Positions 1 through 10,659 of a stretch of DNA of 64,000 nt are shown here, piece by piece; within the stretch, counting starts at the first letter, position 1, and each line of letters opens with the position of its first letter. The translations under genes were made by a program, and so were the position numbers. Origin of the DNA: Sequoia sempervirens (Eukaryota; Streptophyta; Pinopsida; Cupressales; Cupressaceae); contig VDFB02358134.1 in assembly GCA_007258455.2 (NCBI GenBank), positions 214,753,565 through 214,817,564 on the forward strand, given 5' to 3'. Below the pieces are notes generated by a model, which did not search any database, had not been told where the DNA came from, and saw nothing but the letters and a program-made list of their open reading frames with translations.

Positions 1-7
1 CACCATC

Positions 8-1504
8 ATGAATCCTTATCCTCCATCAATAGTGGTCAAGGGAAATCCTAATTACATTGACAACGATAATGAAAGTCTTGTCGATCAAGAGGAATATAAC
101 ATAGATTCCCTTGACACTATCATTGCTAGTAAGTTTTCTCAACCCACTTTCCAAAATCCAATCACCCTTTCGAGTTATCCCGTTATGTCTTCATCCACGC
201 CTAATCATGTTTCTTATGCTACCTTTGACAAGGGATATCCATCATACCCTTCATCTACATCATCCTCTTATCCAACACCCGGATCCTATTATCCTAGTCT
301 ACCATCTCAATACCCATATCCTAATCCCCCATCCACATCCTCCTATCTAAATCCTTCATCTACATATAGCCACTACCCTAATCTTCCATGCCAATCTGCT
401 CACTCTAATCCTACATTCATACCTTTGTATCCTAATCCAACATCCACATCAACTTATCCTAATCTGACATCCGCATTTCAATATCTACATCCACCACCCG
501 TATCCTCATGTCCTAATTCACCATTTCTTAACCCTGAATCTAATCTTTATCCCCAATCTATTCCAAGTCTTGCATCCAATCCCATTCCCCCATCTATTCC
601 AAGTCTTGCATCCAATATCATTCCCCCATCTAATCCTAGTCCACCAATCCATAATCCTTCATCCACTCCTACCATGCCATCTCAACCTAGAGCATTCAAG
701 TTCTTCACTCCAAAAGTTCCCCAAGGACTTATAACAAAGAAGACATCTCCCACTCCACACCTTGAAGTTATGGAATCATGCCATCCCAACCCATCATCCA
801 CGGTCATTAGAGACGAGACTCTTCTCCACCCAACACCTATCATTGATGATACCACCCCTAGCACCACTCAAAATATTGAAACCATCACATCCTCTGAATC
901 CACTGAGCCCCCATCTCCCACCATCACATCTACCAAATCCATTGAACACCCACTTCCTACTCCAAGAGTTGTCGAACCCATTGACGACACCCTAATCCAA
1001 TCCACTTCTTCCACTCCTAGTTTCACTAAAATCCATTCCAATGAATGTTTTGAATTTTCCATCCCTCCATCTTCCCCACTTGAAGAGTCCCACCAAGACT
1101 CCATTATCATGCCTCTCGCACACGATGCGTCATGCCAAGAGCCTAATCGAAAGCATGTTGACATATCCCCTTCTCCAGATCAAGATCCTACCATCTCATC
1201 TAGTCCACCTCAAGATCACAGTCCCCCATCCATTCCATCGCATGATCCCCTTGTCATTCAAGCTTCCACCACTCCATCTCCATCGCATGAGCCCACTACC
1301 ACAACTCCAGATCCTAACATATCCCATAATCCCTCTCTTGAAATCACCCATCCAAATGTTGCTATCCCATCATCTCCCTCTCATGATCCCCCATCATCAC
1401 CTAAAACTGCTATCATATCCCCTTGGTACCCTCACATTCTTTCATGGTGGCCTCCTCGCAGAAGAAAAACACAGTGTATATACCATCCATCATCCTCCAC
1501 CTAA
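8..1504 (+). CDS. Pro/Ser/Thr-rich 498-aa retroelement ORF of unknown function, possibly 5'-partial
   Basis: This is a long open frame with very biased composition: Pro, Ser, Thr, Tyr and Asn dominate, with recurring YPNP, SSTYP and PPS patterns. No enzymatic motif, zinc knuckle, signal peptide or membrane segment is visible. The frame is still open at base 2, so the true start may lie outside the window. The last ~25 residues change to a Trp- and Arg-rich tail (SWWPPRRRK). It precedes a G-patch-like ORF in another frame. It may be a linker-rich part of a gag-pol polyprotein or an element-specific extra ORF. The C/T-rich strand bias continues for 3 kb downstream, so part of the openness may come from composition alone. 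Confidence 0.4.
   Translation: MNPYPPSIVVKGNPNYIDNDNESLVDQEEYNIDSLDTIIASKFSQPTFQNPITLSSYPVMSSSTPNHVSYATFDKGYPSYPSSTSSSYPTPGSYYPSLPSQYPYPNPPSTSSYLNPSSTYSHYPNLPCQSAHSNPTFIPLYPNPTSTSTYPNLTSAFQYLHPPPVSSCPNSPFLNPESNLYPQSIPSLASNPIPPSIPSLASNIIPPSNPSPPIHNPSSTPTMPSQPRAFKFFTPKVPQGLITKKTSPTPHLEVMESCHPNPSSTVIRDETLLHPTPIIDDTTPSTTQNIETITSSESTEPPSPTITSTKSIEHPLPTPRVVEPIDDTLIQSTSSTPSFTKIHSNECFEFSIPPSSPLEESHQDSIIMPLAHDASCQEPNRKHVDISPSPDQDPTISSSPPQDHSPPSIPSHDPLVIQASTTPSPSHEPTTTTPDPNISHNPSLEITHPNVAIPSSPSHDPPSSPKTAIISPWYPHILSWWPPRRRKTQCIYHPSSST
558..629 (+). repeat. 36-bp in-frame tandem duplication
   Basis: Two adjacent near-identical 36-bp units encode the peptide repeat IPSLASN(P/I)IPPS. The unit length keeps the frame open, which indicates recent local slippage in the P/S-rich ORF. 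Confidence 0.8.
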
Positions 1505-1544
1505 TAATGGAATCGCATCATGTTTTTAGAATAACACAAATCCT

Positions 1545-2288
1545 ATGATGGATCGCATGCTCAAGAAAATGAACTATCAAGGGAGACGTCTAGGCATTCA
1601 TGAGCAAGGTATTTTAGAGCCCATCCAAGTCAAAGAACAAATTTGCATGCAAGGTCTTGGACCTATTTCCCAAGACTCACAATCTAAAGATGTTGGTACA
1701 ACCTTTGGACATCCTCAACGAGCCTTTTCCAAAAGAAATGTCGGCTCTTCCCATCGACCCACTAGATCATATTATGCCATCCCTCCTCCTCTATCGTATC
1801 ACCTCAAAACAACTGTCCATATTCCCCCTTCATCTGCTCCATCCATTTTGGGTCCTTACATCCCTCCATCCACCATATCCCATCCTTCATTTCCTCCATC
1901 CATCTTGGGTCCGTATATCCCAAGCTCACCTCCTTCATCTCATCCTTTCATCCATCCAACACCTATCCATCTCATCCATCATACACATCCCTCTCACATA
2001 TCCTATAATCAGGATCAACAAAGGCACATACCTAAACATCATCCATCTACACATAATCCCCATACTCCTATCTCCACCACTTCACATCATCTATCTTCTC
2101 ACACCCATCCCATTGCTACTAAAAGCACTTTGGCTGTTAAAGAAAAAATGCATAAATCCAAGCATCCACATGAATCTATGGTTCCCCATGTCCCCTCCAA
2201 AAGACATGGTGAAGAGAAGAAAAATATAAATATACATCAAATCCATAGGCCACAAAGGCCCACCAAAGCAAAGATCAAAACCATGTAG
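1545..2288 (+). CDS. ORF with a G-patch-like N-terminus, retroelement-derived
   Basis: A 247-codon frame. Its first ~45 residues include KKMNYQGRRLG, then QGILEPI and a later GLG, the spacing of the G-patch-like segment found between protease and RT in several plant Ty3/gypsy (Tat/Ogre-type) polyproteins. The remainder is His/Pro/Ser-rich (repeated HPSS and PPSILGPYIP) and looks low-complexity. A comparable segment occurs at 57480-57600. RT would be expected downstream in an autonomous element, but none follows. ATG 1545 is the first Met in frame; the real protein may be fused upstream through a frameshift. Confidence 0.4.
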   Translation: MMDRMLKKMNYQGRRLGIHEQGILEPIQVKEQICMQGLGPISQDSQSKDVGTTFGHPQRAFSKRNVGSSHRPTRSYYAIPPPLSYHLKTTVHIPPSSAPSILGPYIPPSTISHPSFPPSILGPYIPSSPPSSHPFIHPTPIHLIHHTHPSHISYNQDQQRHIPKHHPSTHNPHTPISTTSHHLSSHTHPIATKSTLAVKEKMHKSKHPHESMVPHVPSKRHGEEKKNINIHQIHRPQRPTKAKIKTM

Positions 2289-2309
2289 ATCCCAAAGAAA
2301 AAAGATGCA

Positions 2310-2630
2310 ATGCCATCACATGAAAAATATGTAAGAACATCCAAAGTTGCTAATCCAAAAGCTAATCATACACCCCTTTCATCTCCTAAGTTTTTTTTGG
2401 GTCCCTATGTCCCGAAATTCACCATTCCATCTCCTCCATTATCCCCACATTCTCCATCCCTTAATCCTATTATCTTTTTACATCCACCACCATATGTGCC
2501 AATGTTGGTCCTAAACACATCTCCCCATCACATATCCACCCCATCATTCCATCCATACCCTTTGCAGCATCCCATCCATTATCACATGTATCTCCCCTCT
2601 CAAATCCCTCTAATTCATCCTCTTGCATAA
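2310..2630 (+). pseudogene. Pro/Ser/His-rich 106-aa ORF, probably decayed continuation
   Basis: A short open frame 21 bases after the preceding ORF, with the same composition (repeated PSPP, HHIS and HPYP). It probably continues the low-complexity tail after a stop or frameshift. No domain is recognised. Openness may reflect C/T strand bias. Confidence 0.3.
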
Positions 2631-3915
2631 TCCATTTATCCTCATAAGGTTGTACTAACATCCAACAGTCGCTTCAAACATGGGCTCTTAATACCTCGTA
2701 TGGAACTTGATTCTTGAGTCCTTCATCCATATCCTTATCACATGTCTTCTAAATCCCCTTATCAACATCCTTATACTTATCCATTTTCATCCCCTTGCTA
2801 TCTAAAAATTTAAAAAAGTCAACAAAAAAATCCAAGCCAAAAAAATCAAAAAAATAAAATAGTAAAGAGAAATAATCCATCCAATGGTGAAAACTTGGCA
2901 AACAAGCACCTTGGATAAGTACCATGATGAAAAATTGGCAAACAGGCATCATGCGTACATCCCCATCTGCACTTGGGGGCAGCTTCCTGATATGCATTCC
3001 CTCCATCTGCTATGCTTCCTGCTATGCTTTCAACTATGTACCCGTCTTCCTGCTCTACGTCCTCTTCATTCATCCCCTCCATCCCACCTATCTTCCGCAT
3101 CCTACCATCATATCCTATTTATCTCCCATCCCTCCATCCTTCTTGTGATCTTGATCAAAACAAGGGCACCTATCTATGCATGCTTTGGACACCTCTTGGT
3201 ATACATTCCCTTCCTCTGTGCTCTATCATATTCCTTGGTCACCCATCCTATCCTCCTCTAGTTATCACCTTTATCTTCCCATCCACTCATCTTCCATCCC
3301 TCATTCCTCATCATATATGACATATCTAGAGTGGGGGGCATCTGCTTCCTTTGTGACATAGTCCTTGGAGACATCATCTATCATAACATCCCTTCAACTC
3401 CCTACCCATCTATCACATCATCCCTTCCATCTCCCCATCCTTATCTTCGTATCCATCTGTCCTAGCATCCCTTTCATCTCCCAATCCTTATATTCCTATC
3501 CATCCAAACAATCCCTCCCATCCCCCATCCCTCTATCTCTATCCCTTCTTTCATCTTTATCCTCATCCCCTCTCATCCCATCTCACAATCCCTTGTCATT
3601 GGTATCTAGCTATAGGCCTCCCTCCATGCAACCCAATTCCATTTATCTAATCATCATCCCTCCTACTTATCTTGCACATCTTTCCAATCCCCTATCACTT
3701 TTCATCACTCATCTATCTATCATATCATCCTCCCAAGTCATTTTAGTGATTTGGATAACTATCCCATCCCTGAGCTTTATGTGATCGTCATCATCCTATC
3801 CAATCCAACTAGTCTATCCTATCTCATCATATCGGTCCCATATTTTTATCCACTCATCCTATCATCATCCTCCACTCATCCTATCCTCATCCATCATTTT
3901 TCTTTAGCCTTTATT

Positions 3916-4350
3916 CGAACTACATTGCCCCTGCGCTTTCACGTAGGCAAGGTCGATCACTTGATCCGCCCCCAGGGTTCCTTTATTGCCTATCATCTGT
4001 CTTTTTTTTTTTCCCATCTTTATTATCCATCAAAGTCTCCATCTTGGTCATTTTTCAACCTTTGGTTGAACTACGTTGCCCCTGCACTTTCACGTAGGCA
4101 AGGTCGATCACTTGATCCGCCCTCAGGGCTCCTCTATCATCTAGCATTGGTCTTTCTGCTTTCTATGTCCACTCCTTTATTGTCTATCATAAGTCTTTGC
4201 TTTTGTCTCTCCGGTCCTTGTCATCTGTCATCAGTCTTCATCATCCTCTTTCTACTTTTATCCATGGTCCATCACCCTTTTATCGAACTATGAGGGCTCT
4301 GCGCTTTCACGTAGGCAAGGTTAATCTTTGATCAGCCCCTGAGCCCCTAG
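3916..4350 (+). repeat. Three dispersed copies of a ~65-bp GAACTACG...CACGTAGGCAAGG motif
   Basis: Copies lie at about 3916-3981, 4067-4132 and 4284-4350, spaced ~150 and ~217 bp. Each has a GAACTA(C/T) box, then GCGCTTTCACGTAGGCAAGG or a near variant (GCACTTTC in the second copy), then a TTGATC(C/A)GCCC box. A similar 'GAACTACG...ACGTAGGCA' signature recurs in 3' untranslated regions of plant Ty3/gypsy elements. Its function is unknown to me. Confidence 0.65.
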
Positions 4351-5176
4351 GTCGCTAGGATGTGTCAGTCTCCTATCTTGTGTCATGCCTTTTGCATCGT
4401 GTCATCAAGCTATCCCCTTATCTAGCTAGTTCTTAACAAATGAGATCCACTTGTATCATCAAATCCAATCGGTTCCAAATATACTGCGTCATATCGATCT
4501 TTTAGTTTAGCAACCATCATCGGTCTCAACAGGATGCATCCTTCCTAATAGACCGCATCAATCCCATCCATCCCCTTGATCCTATGGCAAAGGAAATTTG
4601 AACTTGATTGTGATATTTTGATACTTTTGGCTTTTGTTTATTATTTGAGCTCTCTATCATCACTTTTCAAGGCCACCATAATCCATCATAGTATGGTGTG
4701 TTTTGATTGGTCAACATAGGGGCATATCTTGATCTTTTTATGTCTATTTTGTGTCTTCTTGGTTGTCCCACGTAGTACCCACCAAGATCCTTGTGGTCTT
4801 GTGTTACACTAGGGAATCCTTTTGTGCTTGTGGTTATCTCGATACCTAGCCCGACCAAGGTCTTCGTGACTTTGGGGTGTTGGGATAGCCTTCTTGTCTG
4901 TTGTGTTTGTTTCATGCATTAGACACTAATACGCCTTGGTTCCACATACCCTGGCACTTGGTGTCTTATGCTATAGCAAAAATCAGTGCTCCAAAGATGG
5001 AAAATTGCATTAGGATTGCATTTCATTTTCCATTCTATCGTCTATATCAATCCCCCCATCCATTCATCCTTCATCCTTATCTCACATCTCTATCCAATCC
5101 CCATCCATTCCCTTTAGCCAAAATCATCTAATCGCATCCTTGGTCCTGTCCCCAATCTTGTTACAAGCTTTAACCC

Positions 5177-5204
5177 CATCATCATCATCATCATCATCAT
5201 CCAT
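5177..5204 (+). repeat. (ATC)n microsatellite
   Basis: About nine uninterrupted CAT/ATC trinucleotides just upstream of a minisatellite that also contains CATCATCATC. Confidence 0.9.
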
Positions 5205-5206
5205 CT

Positions 5207-5420
5207 ATATCCTTCCATATCCCTTTGGTGTTGTTTTGGGATGTATCCTTCCCTCATCAACAACACTTTCATCATCATCATCAAGAGGTATCCTTCCATA
5301 TCCTTGAGTGGTGTTTTGGGATGTATCATTCCCTCATCAATACCACTCATTGGGATGTATCCTTCCCTATCCTCATGTTGTTTTTGGATCTTTCATTCCC
5401 TCATTGACAACACTCCATCC
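5207..5420 (+). repeat. Three-copy degenerate minisatellite, unit ~70-80 bp
   Basis: Units begin with ATCCTTCC(A/C)TATCC, continue with TGTTTTGGGATGTATC, and end with CCCTCATCAACAACACT-like text. They start near 5209, 5290 and 5358. Tandem repeats in the 3' untranslated region are common in large plant LTR elements. Confidence 0.75.
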
Positions 5421-5788
5421 ATCATCAACCCCTTTTGGCATGTACCTTGATTGGGGCAACATCATAATTGTCCTCAAATCTATTTGTGCTTCATCCACCT
5501 CCTATCGCCTTATCCTCCTATCTTTTCCATCACTTTACATCATCTTCTTCATCTCCCCTTGCATCATCTCATCCATTTCGAGAGCACACCCATGTTCTCT
5601 TGAACCTGCTTGTCCTCTAGAGGGGGCATCCTCAATCCCTAATCTTCATCTTCACCTCCATCTTTTCTTTTATTTCTTCCTAGTCATCCCTTTGATGACT
5701 GGGGCATCCTTCCCAATCTAACCTTCTCCGTCTAGGTTCTATATTTTAATATTCTTTGAAATGATGCTAGTTCGTAACACCATCTCAA

Positions 5789-5800
5789 AGAGGGGGAAAA
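5789..5800 (+). promoter_or_regulatory. Polypurine tract of element B
   Basis: The purine run AGAGGGGGAAAA abuts the LTR start TGTAGACATCC, the expected position of the plus-strand primer. Confidence 0.85.
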
Positions 5801-7023
5801 TGTAGACATCCAAATTTGGACACTTAATTTGTCCAAATTTATTACTTTTCATCTAAACATCCTCTTATCCAAGTTAATTAAGTACTATTACTATTATTTA
5901 ATTAATATCTTTAATTCTGCCAAATCCTTAAGGTATTTAATTAATAATTAAATACCTTACCCTTCTTAATCCTATTTTCATCAAATGAATTAAATAAATA
6001 TTATATTTATTTAATTCCTCACATGTCATTTTCATCTAATCCTAATCCATCTCCTAATCTCTTCATTAAGGATGTGCACATGCCTAATCCTTGATTAGGA
6101 TGTGTCACATCCTCCAACTTTTGCAAGTTGGCTTCTAATCCACATTAACCCCTAATTATCCTCTAATTACTAATTAGTTAAACCTAATTAGTACCTTGGT
6201 CAACTCTCCCCATCCCCCAAGGAATTTTTAATTCCTTTTTATTCACCCTAGGCTACTCTCTTCCCCGTGTGAATTTTTAATTCACTTTTATTCTTCCTAG
6301 AATCCCTTTTCCCATGCATCTTCTAGAACCTTTGACTTGTCTCATCAAGTCACATGTGACAAATTCTCACCTTTTGGGAACCTTGTCTTATCCACTAGAT
6401 TCTTCCAATTTGTGAATTTTTAATTTTTTATTCTCCCAAAGCTTTCCCTCTCCCCATGTGATAATTGAAAGGTCACATCAAAGTACTTGGAAGGTACTTG
6501 TCCTTCCTCCACATCATGTATCTCTCTTCCATATCACCTACACATCATCCTACCTTTATCCACTTCACATTCCACATGTCAAAACGTGAGGGCTTGTAAG
6601 TCCTCAACTCACCTTAGCCCTTCATCTTGACTTTGTTGGATAAATCTCAACCATTGAATTCTCTAGAGAATTCAAGTTTCTCTATAAATACCCCCTCCTC
6701 TAAGGCAAAAAGGATAACACTTAGCCATTTTGCAACTAAATGCTGCCATTTTGTGCACTCATTTAGTCATTAATTTCATCCACTTTCATTTTCATCCAAG
6801 CACATAGTCAAATCCTCCATTTTTCCACATCAAGAGCCATCAAGGAGCATACAAATCAATCCAAATCAAGGGCCAACCAAGGAGTTTTAGCTGCAAGAAG
6901 GAAGTTATAACCATTTGCATCATTTAACACTTTTCTCTTTGCACTTACAAATTCCTTAGGCTAATCATGAGGTGTTTCATTATGTTTTCCATTGCATTTT
7001 AATTGCTTAGAAAGGGTTAGACA
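5801..7023 (+). repeat. 3' LTR of gypsy element B (~1.22 kb)
   Basis: It begins TGTAGACA right after the polypurine tract and ends ...GGTTAGACA where copia coding sequence resumes, giving TG...CA termini. A TATA box (TATAAATA, 6683-6690) lies ~340 bp from the 3' end, a normal promoter position. The 5' third is built from TTAATTAATTAAAT-type AT blocks. A related LTR start lies inverted at 43226-43371. The partner LTR would be left of the window. The last base is set by the junction with element A. Confidence 0.75.
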
Positions 7024-7025
7024 TT

Positions 7026-9457
7026 TTGGATATCACAATTGCTATCAAGGAAAATAATCATGTTTCTACTGAATCTGCTAGCTATACAAATGTGGAGAAA
7101 GCCCTAGTTGTTCGAGTTGAAGAGAAAGATGAATGGGTGATCGACAGTGGATGTTCACATCATATGAAAGGAGATAAAAGTAAGTTTGTGAGCATTGAAA
7201 AGTATGGCGGTGGTGTTGTGATATTTGGTAATGACAAAGCTAGTGTGATCTGTGGAAGAGGATGTATTTCTCTTGATGGTAAGCATAATACTGATGATGT
7301 CCTATATGTAGAAGGTTTGAAGTATAATCTTTTAAGTGTCAGTTAGATGGTTGATAACGGATACAATCTTTAGTTAATGGATGGAAAGTGCAAAATATTG
7401 GGTAATTCTAGAAATGTGATTGCATCAGGTACAAAAACAAAAGATAATATTTTTCACCTAAGTGCTGCTAGTAAAAGTTGCTTGATTGCTCAAGTTGATG
7501 AAATCTAGTTGTGGCATAGGAGAATGTGTCATGTTAACTTTGATAATATTGTCAAGATAAGTTCTACTAAGGCTGTGAGAGGTCTTCCTAAGTTGATGAA
7601 ACCTACTAATGCCATATGCAAGAAATGTTAGTCAGGAAAGCAAACTAGAATTTCATTTCTAAGCAAACAACAAAATTCAAATGGATTGTTGTATCTTGTA
7701 CATAATGATTTATGTGTTCCTTCGAGATTCAAAAGTTTACAGGGATACAAGTACTTCATGTTGCTTATTGATGATTATTCAAGAATGATATGCACTACTT
7801 TCTTAAGGGAGAAATATGAAGCTATGGAAAAGTTCAAGATCTTTAAGGCTACGGTTGAGACAAAGATAGGCCTAAAGATTAAATGTTTGAGATTAGATAG
7901 AGGTGGTGAATTCACTTTTGGTGAGTTTGATTCTTTTTATGAAGAACATGGAATAAAGAGACAATTATCTACACCATGGACCCCTCAACAAAATGGAGTT
8001 GTGGAAAGGAAGAAAAAGACAATTCTAGATGCTACTAGAGCTATGATGTTGGAAGGAAATATTCCTCATATCAATTGGAGAGAGGTTGTGAGTACTGTTG
8101 TGTACACACTTAACTAGGTACAAATCAAAATTGATACCAGTAAGACCCCTTTTGAGCTATGGACTGGTCAAAAGCCTACTGTTAGATATTTCAAGATCTT
8201 TGGAAGCAAATGTTATATCAAAAGAGATGATTATAAAGGAAAATTTGATGCTAGGAGTGATGAAGGTATCTTTTTGGGTTATTCTACTAAAAGCAAGGCC
8301 TACCGGTACTACAATAAGAGATTGAAGAAAATGGTTGAAAGTGCAAATGTAAACGTTGATGAAAACATACCTGCACCATCCAAAACCTGTGGATATGATT
8401 ATGATGATCAAAATGATACTAAAAACAAAGGAAATCAAGTTCAAATCATTCTAGTCAATCAAGAAGATCGAAAGGAGAAACTAGTGAAAGTGTAGAGGAG
8501 AGATTAGAAGAGCTTGAAATTCAAGAACATCCTAAGACTCTGAGGTATGTAAGATTGAATCATTAAGAAGATCAGATCATAGGTGATTAGAAAAGAGGTG
8601 GTCAAACTAGGAGAAACATTGCAGAAGAATACTATTTAATTTCAAAGACTGAGCCTAACAATGTGAATGAAGCATCCAAAGATGAGCATTGGGATGAAGC
8701 AATGAAAGAGGAATAACAACAAATTGAAACAAACAATACATGGATTCTTGTTCCCAGACCTATGGATAAAAATGTAATTGGAACTAAATGGGTCTTTAGA
8801 AACAAACTAAATGAGCAAGGTGAAGTGGTTAGAAACAAAGCAATATTGGCGTGTAAGGGATATTCATAGATGGAAGGTATTGATTTTGAAGAGGCCTTTG
8901 CCCTTGTTGCTAGAATTGAAGTTATGAGATTGTTTCTTGCTTATGTTGCTTACAAAGACTACAAGGTTTATCAGATGGATGTCAAGTCAACTTTTATAAA
9001 TGGCAAGTTGGAGGAAGAGGTGTATGTTCAACAACCAGATGGATTTCAGTTGACTGATCAGGGAGATATGGTTTTTTGATTGAAGAAAGCATTGTATGGA
9101 CTCAAGCAAGCCCCTAGATCATGGTATGCTAGATTGGATAAGTACTTTCTAAAGCTTGGATTTAACAAAGGTACTGTTGATAGTAATCTATATTTCAAGA
9201 TTGATCATAACAGAGATTTGATTGTGGAAGTCTTTGTTGATGATATCATTTTTGGAGGAGATGATAGCTTGTGCATGAAGTTTTTTGATGAGATGTAGAG
9301 TGAGTTTGAGATGTCAATGATTGGAGAGATCATATTCTTTTTGGGATTCTAAATTACTCAGTCAGATAAAGGGATCTCTATAACTCAATCCAAGTATGTG
9401 AAAGAATTGCTAAAGAAATTTGCTATGGAAGATTCAAAGCCAATTGGTACACCCATG
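7026..9457 (+). pseudogene. copia pol of element A, part 1 (protease, integrase, RT)
   Basis: Domains in order: aspartic protease (WVIDSGCSHHM, ~7131-7163); pre-integrase zinc region (LWHRRMCH ... CKKC); integrase core with the Asp of HNDLC near 7706, Asp of LRLDRGGEF near 7893 and Glu of NGVVERK near 8005; then RT from ~8690 with [30 protein letters not shown] and the catalytic FVDD at 9232-9243. The frame is interrupted by ~10 stops: TAG at 7344, ~7371, 7507, 7628, 8114, 8868 and 9296, TAA at ~8714 and 9349, TGA at 9077. Nearly all sit where Gln or Arg is expected. Non-functional. Confidence 0.9.
9453..9457. repeat. Target-site duplication CCATG (left) of element C
   Basis: The identical CCATG is found at 23169-23173 immediately after the other end of the element. 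Removing 9458-23173 rejoins the copia A coding sequence. Confidence 0.95.
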
Positions 9458-10645
9458 TGTAAGGAAAGCTAAGGTGCAGAACAAACTCTCCTAACACCAA
9501 AACCTCAGGGAAGAATGCAGAGGTGTCTTTAAATTTTACAATTATAGTTCAATTAAGATACACATGAGAAGAATTAACAGAAAATAGAATTTAACACACT
9601 CACAATTGAACACCAGATTTACGTGGGAAAACCCTTATGGGAGAAAAACCCACCACACCAAGAAAAGCCTCTTTGTATTACAGTAATGGAAATTACATAC
9701 AGAGATTAAAATTCACTTTCTGATGTCCTCAAAAAATACAATGATTGATCAGTATTGAAAAACTCTACTCCATCGAATCGAACCCTGCAATTGTCATCAG
9801 CTACAGAATATATCCTATTCATGGTTTGTTGATCTTCCACACAGGAATAGTCACAACTGTTCAAATCCAATAGTTCACATTCTGCTTCTCCCATAGGCTC
9901 CAAACGCGCCATGTAGGACAGACGTTCGGCCAAAGAAGTTCACAAACAAAACCATCGACGAGACTTGCACTCTCAGCAAGAATTCATACCGACCACACAT
10001 CCATTAGCCACAAGTCTCCCAGATGATACCATTCGCCAATGAAACGTGTCAATAGCTGGTGCATTTTCAAAGAATCAAACTAGAATCTAAAAATATTCTC
10101 CATCAATCTCCCAGAACTCCAAGTGGTCCCCTCATCCATCGGCTTAACTAATCTCAGCCATTCCCTGCTATCCCAAGATGACCTCACCACATTGCTATGG
10201 TTGATTGCGATATTGTGGGTGACTTTCACGTGTCCCATCAAATGACACCGAAAGGGATTAATTTAGATGACCATTGATCAATCGTTGTCAGATCTCAATG
10301 GCTACCTACAATCGCATGATCAGAAATCATACGATCTTTAACTATCGTGAAATAATGAGCGACCGCCACGTGTCCCATATGATGAAGTCGAAGAGAATCA
10401 TTCAGTCAAATATTTTTAGAACTTTCAAACTCCGCGACAAGGTTTTGAAGTTACAACAAACACTGATGCTATGACAACAAAGGAATTCATTCAGTCATAA
10501 AATTTTGTAACTTCCAAACTCTGTGAGAAGGTTCCAAAGTTCACGATTCCAACAATCGGTCGACAATGAAAACCTAATAAAAGTTAACTTTACCAAGTCT
10601 TAACCAAGATACAAGCCAACAAGTTGAGACACCATTTTTCCAACA
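9458..10645 (-). repeat. 3' LTR of element C
   Basis: It begins TGTAAGGAAAGC and ends TTCCAACA on the + strand (TGTTGGAA...CCTTACA on the coding strand). It matches 21964-23168 along its length with scattered substitutions and small indels. Confidence 0.93.
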
Positions 10646-10656
10646 ATCTCCCACTT
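10646..10656 (-). promoter_or_regulatory. Polypurine tract of element C
   Basis: On the minus strand AAGTGGGAGAT directly precedes the LTR start TGTTGG, the standard plant copia arrangement. Confidence 0.85.
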
Positions 10657-10659
10657 GGC

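Larger units (their letters stand above)
2631..5788 (+). other. C/T-rich non-coding 3' region of element B
   Basis: About 3.1 kb dominated by CATCC, CCATC and TCATC words on the + strand. Several short frames are open but have no consistent protein signal. Purine-rich islands resembling extra polypurine tracts occur near 3330 (GAGTGGGGGGCATC) and 5612 (AGAGGGGGCATCC). It contains the tandem motifs listed separately and otherwise nothing I can assign. Confidence 0.5.
1..7023 (+). mobile_element. Ty3/gypsy-type LTR element B, 3' part, running off the left edge
   Basis: The assignment rests on order: two open frames, then C/T-rich non-coding DNA with tandem repeats, then a polypurine tract directly followed by a TG-starting LTR with a TATA box. 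No RT, RNase H or integrase motif is visible in any frame between 1 and 5800, so this copy is either non-autonomous or has lost pol. The LTR end at 7023 abuts copia coding sequence, so B appears nested in copia element A. The superfamily call comes from the LTR type and the G-patch-like ORF and is an inference. Confidence 0.6.

Noticed and set aside
868..1164. Minus-strand open frame opposite the P/S/T-rich ORF
   Set aside because: Mirror of a stop-poor, C/T-biased ORF with no independent start context or motif.
3365..4293. Open frames of 139 and 180 codons in the C/T-rich region
   Set aside because: Composition is almost only Ser, Pro, Leu, Ile and His from CATCC-like words; frames overlap on the same DNA and follow no codon bias. 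Treated as non-coding.
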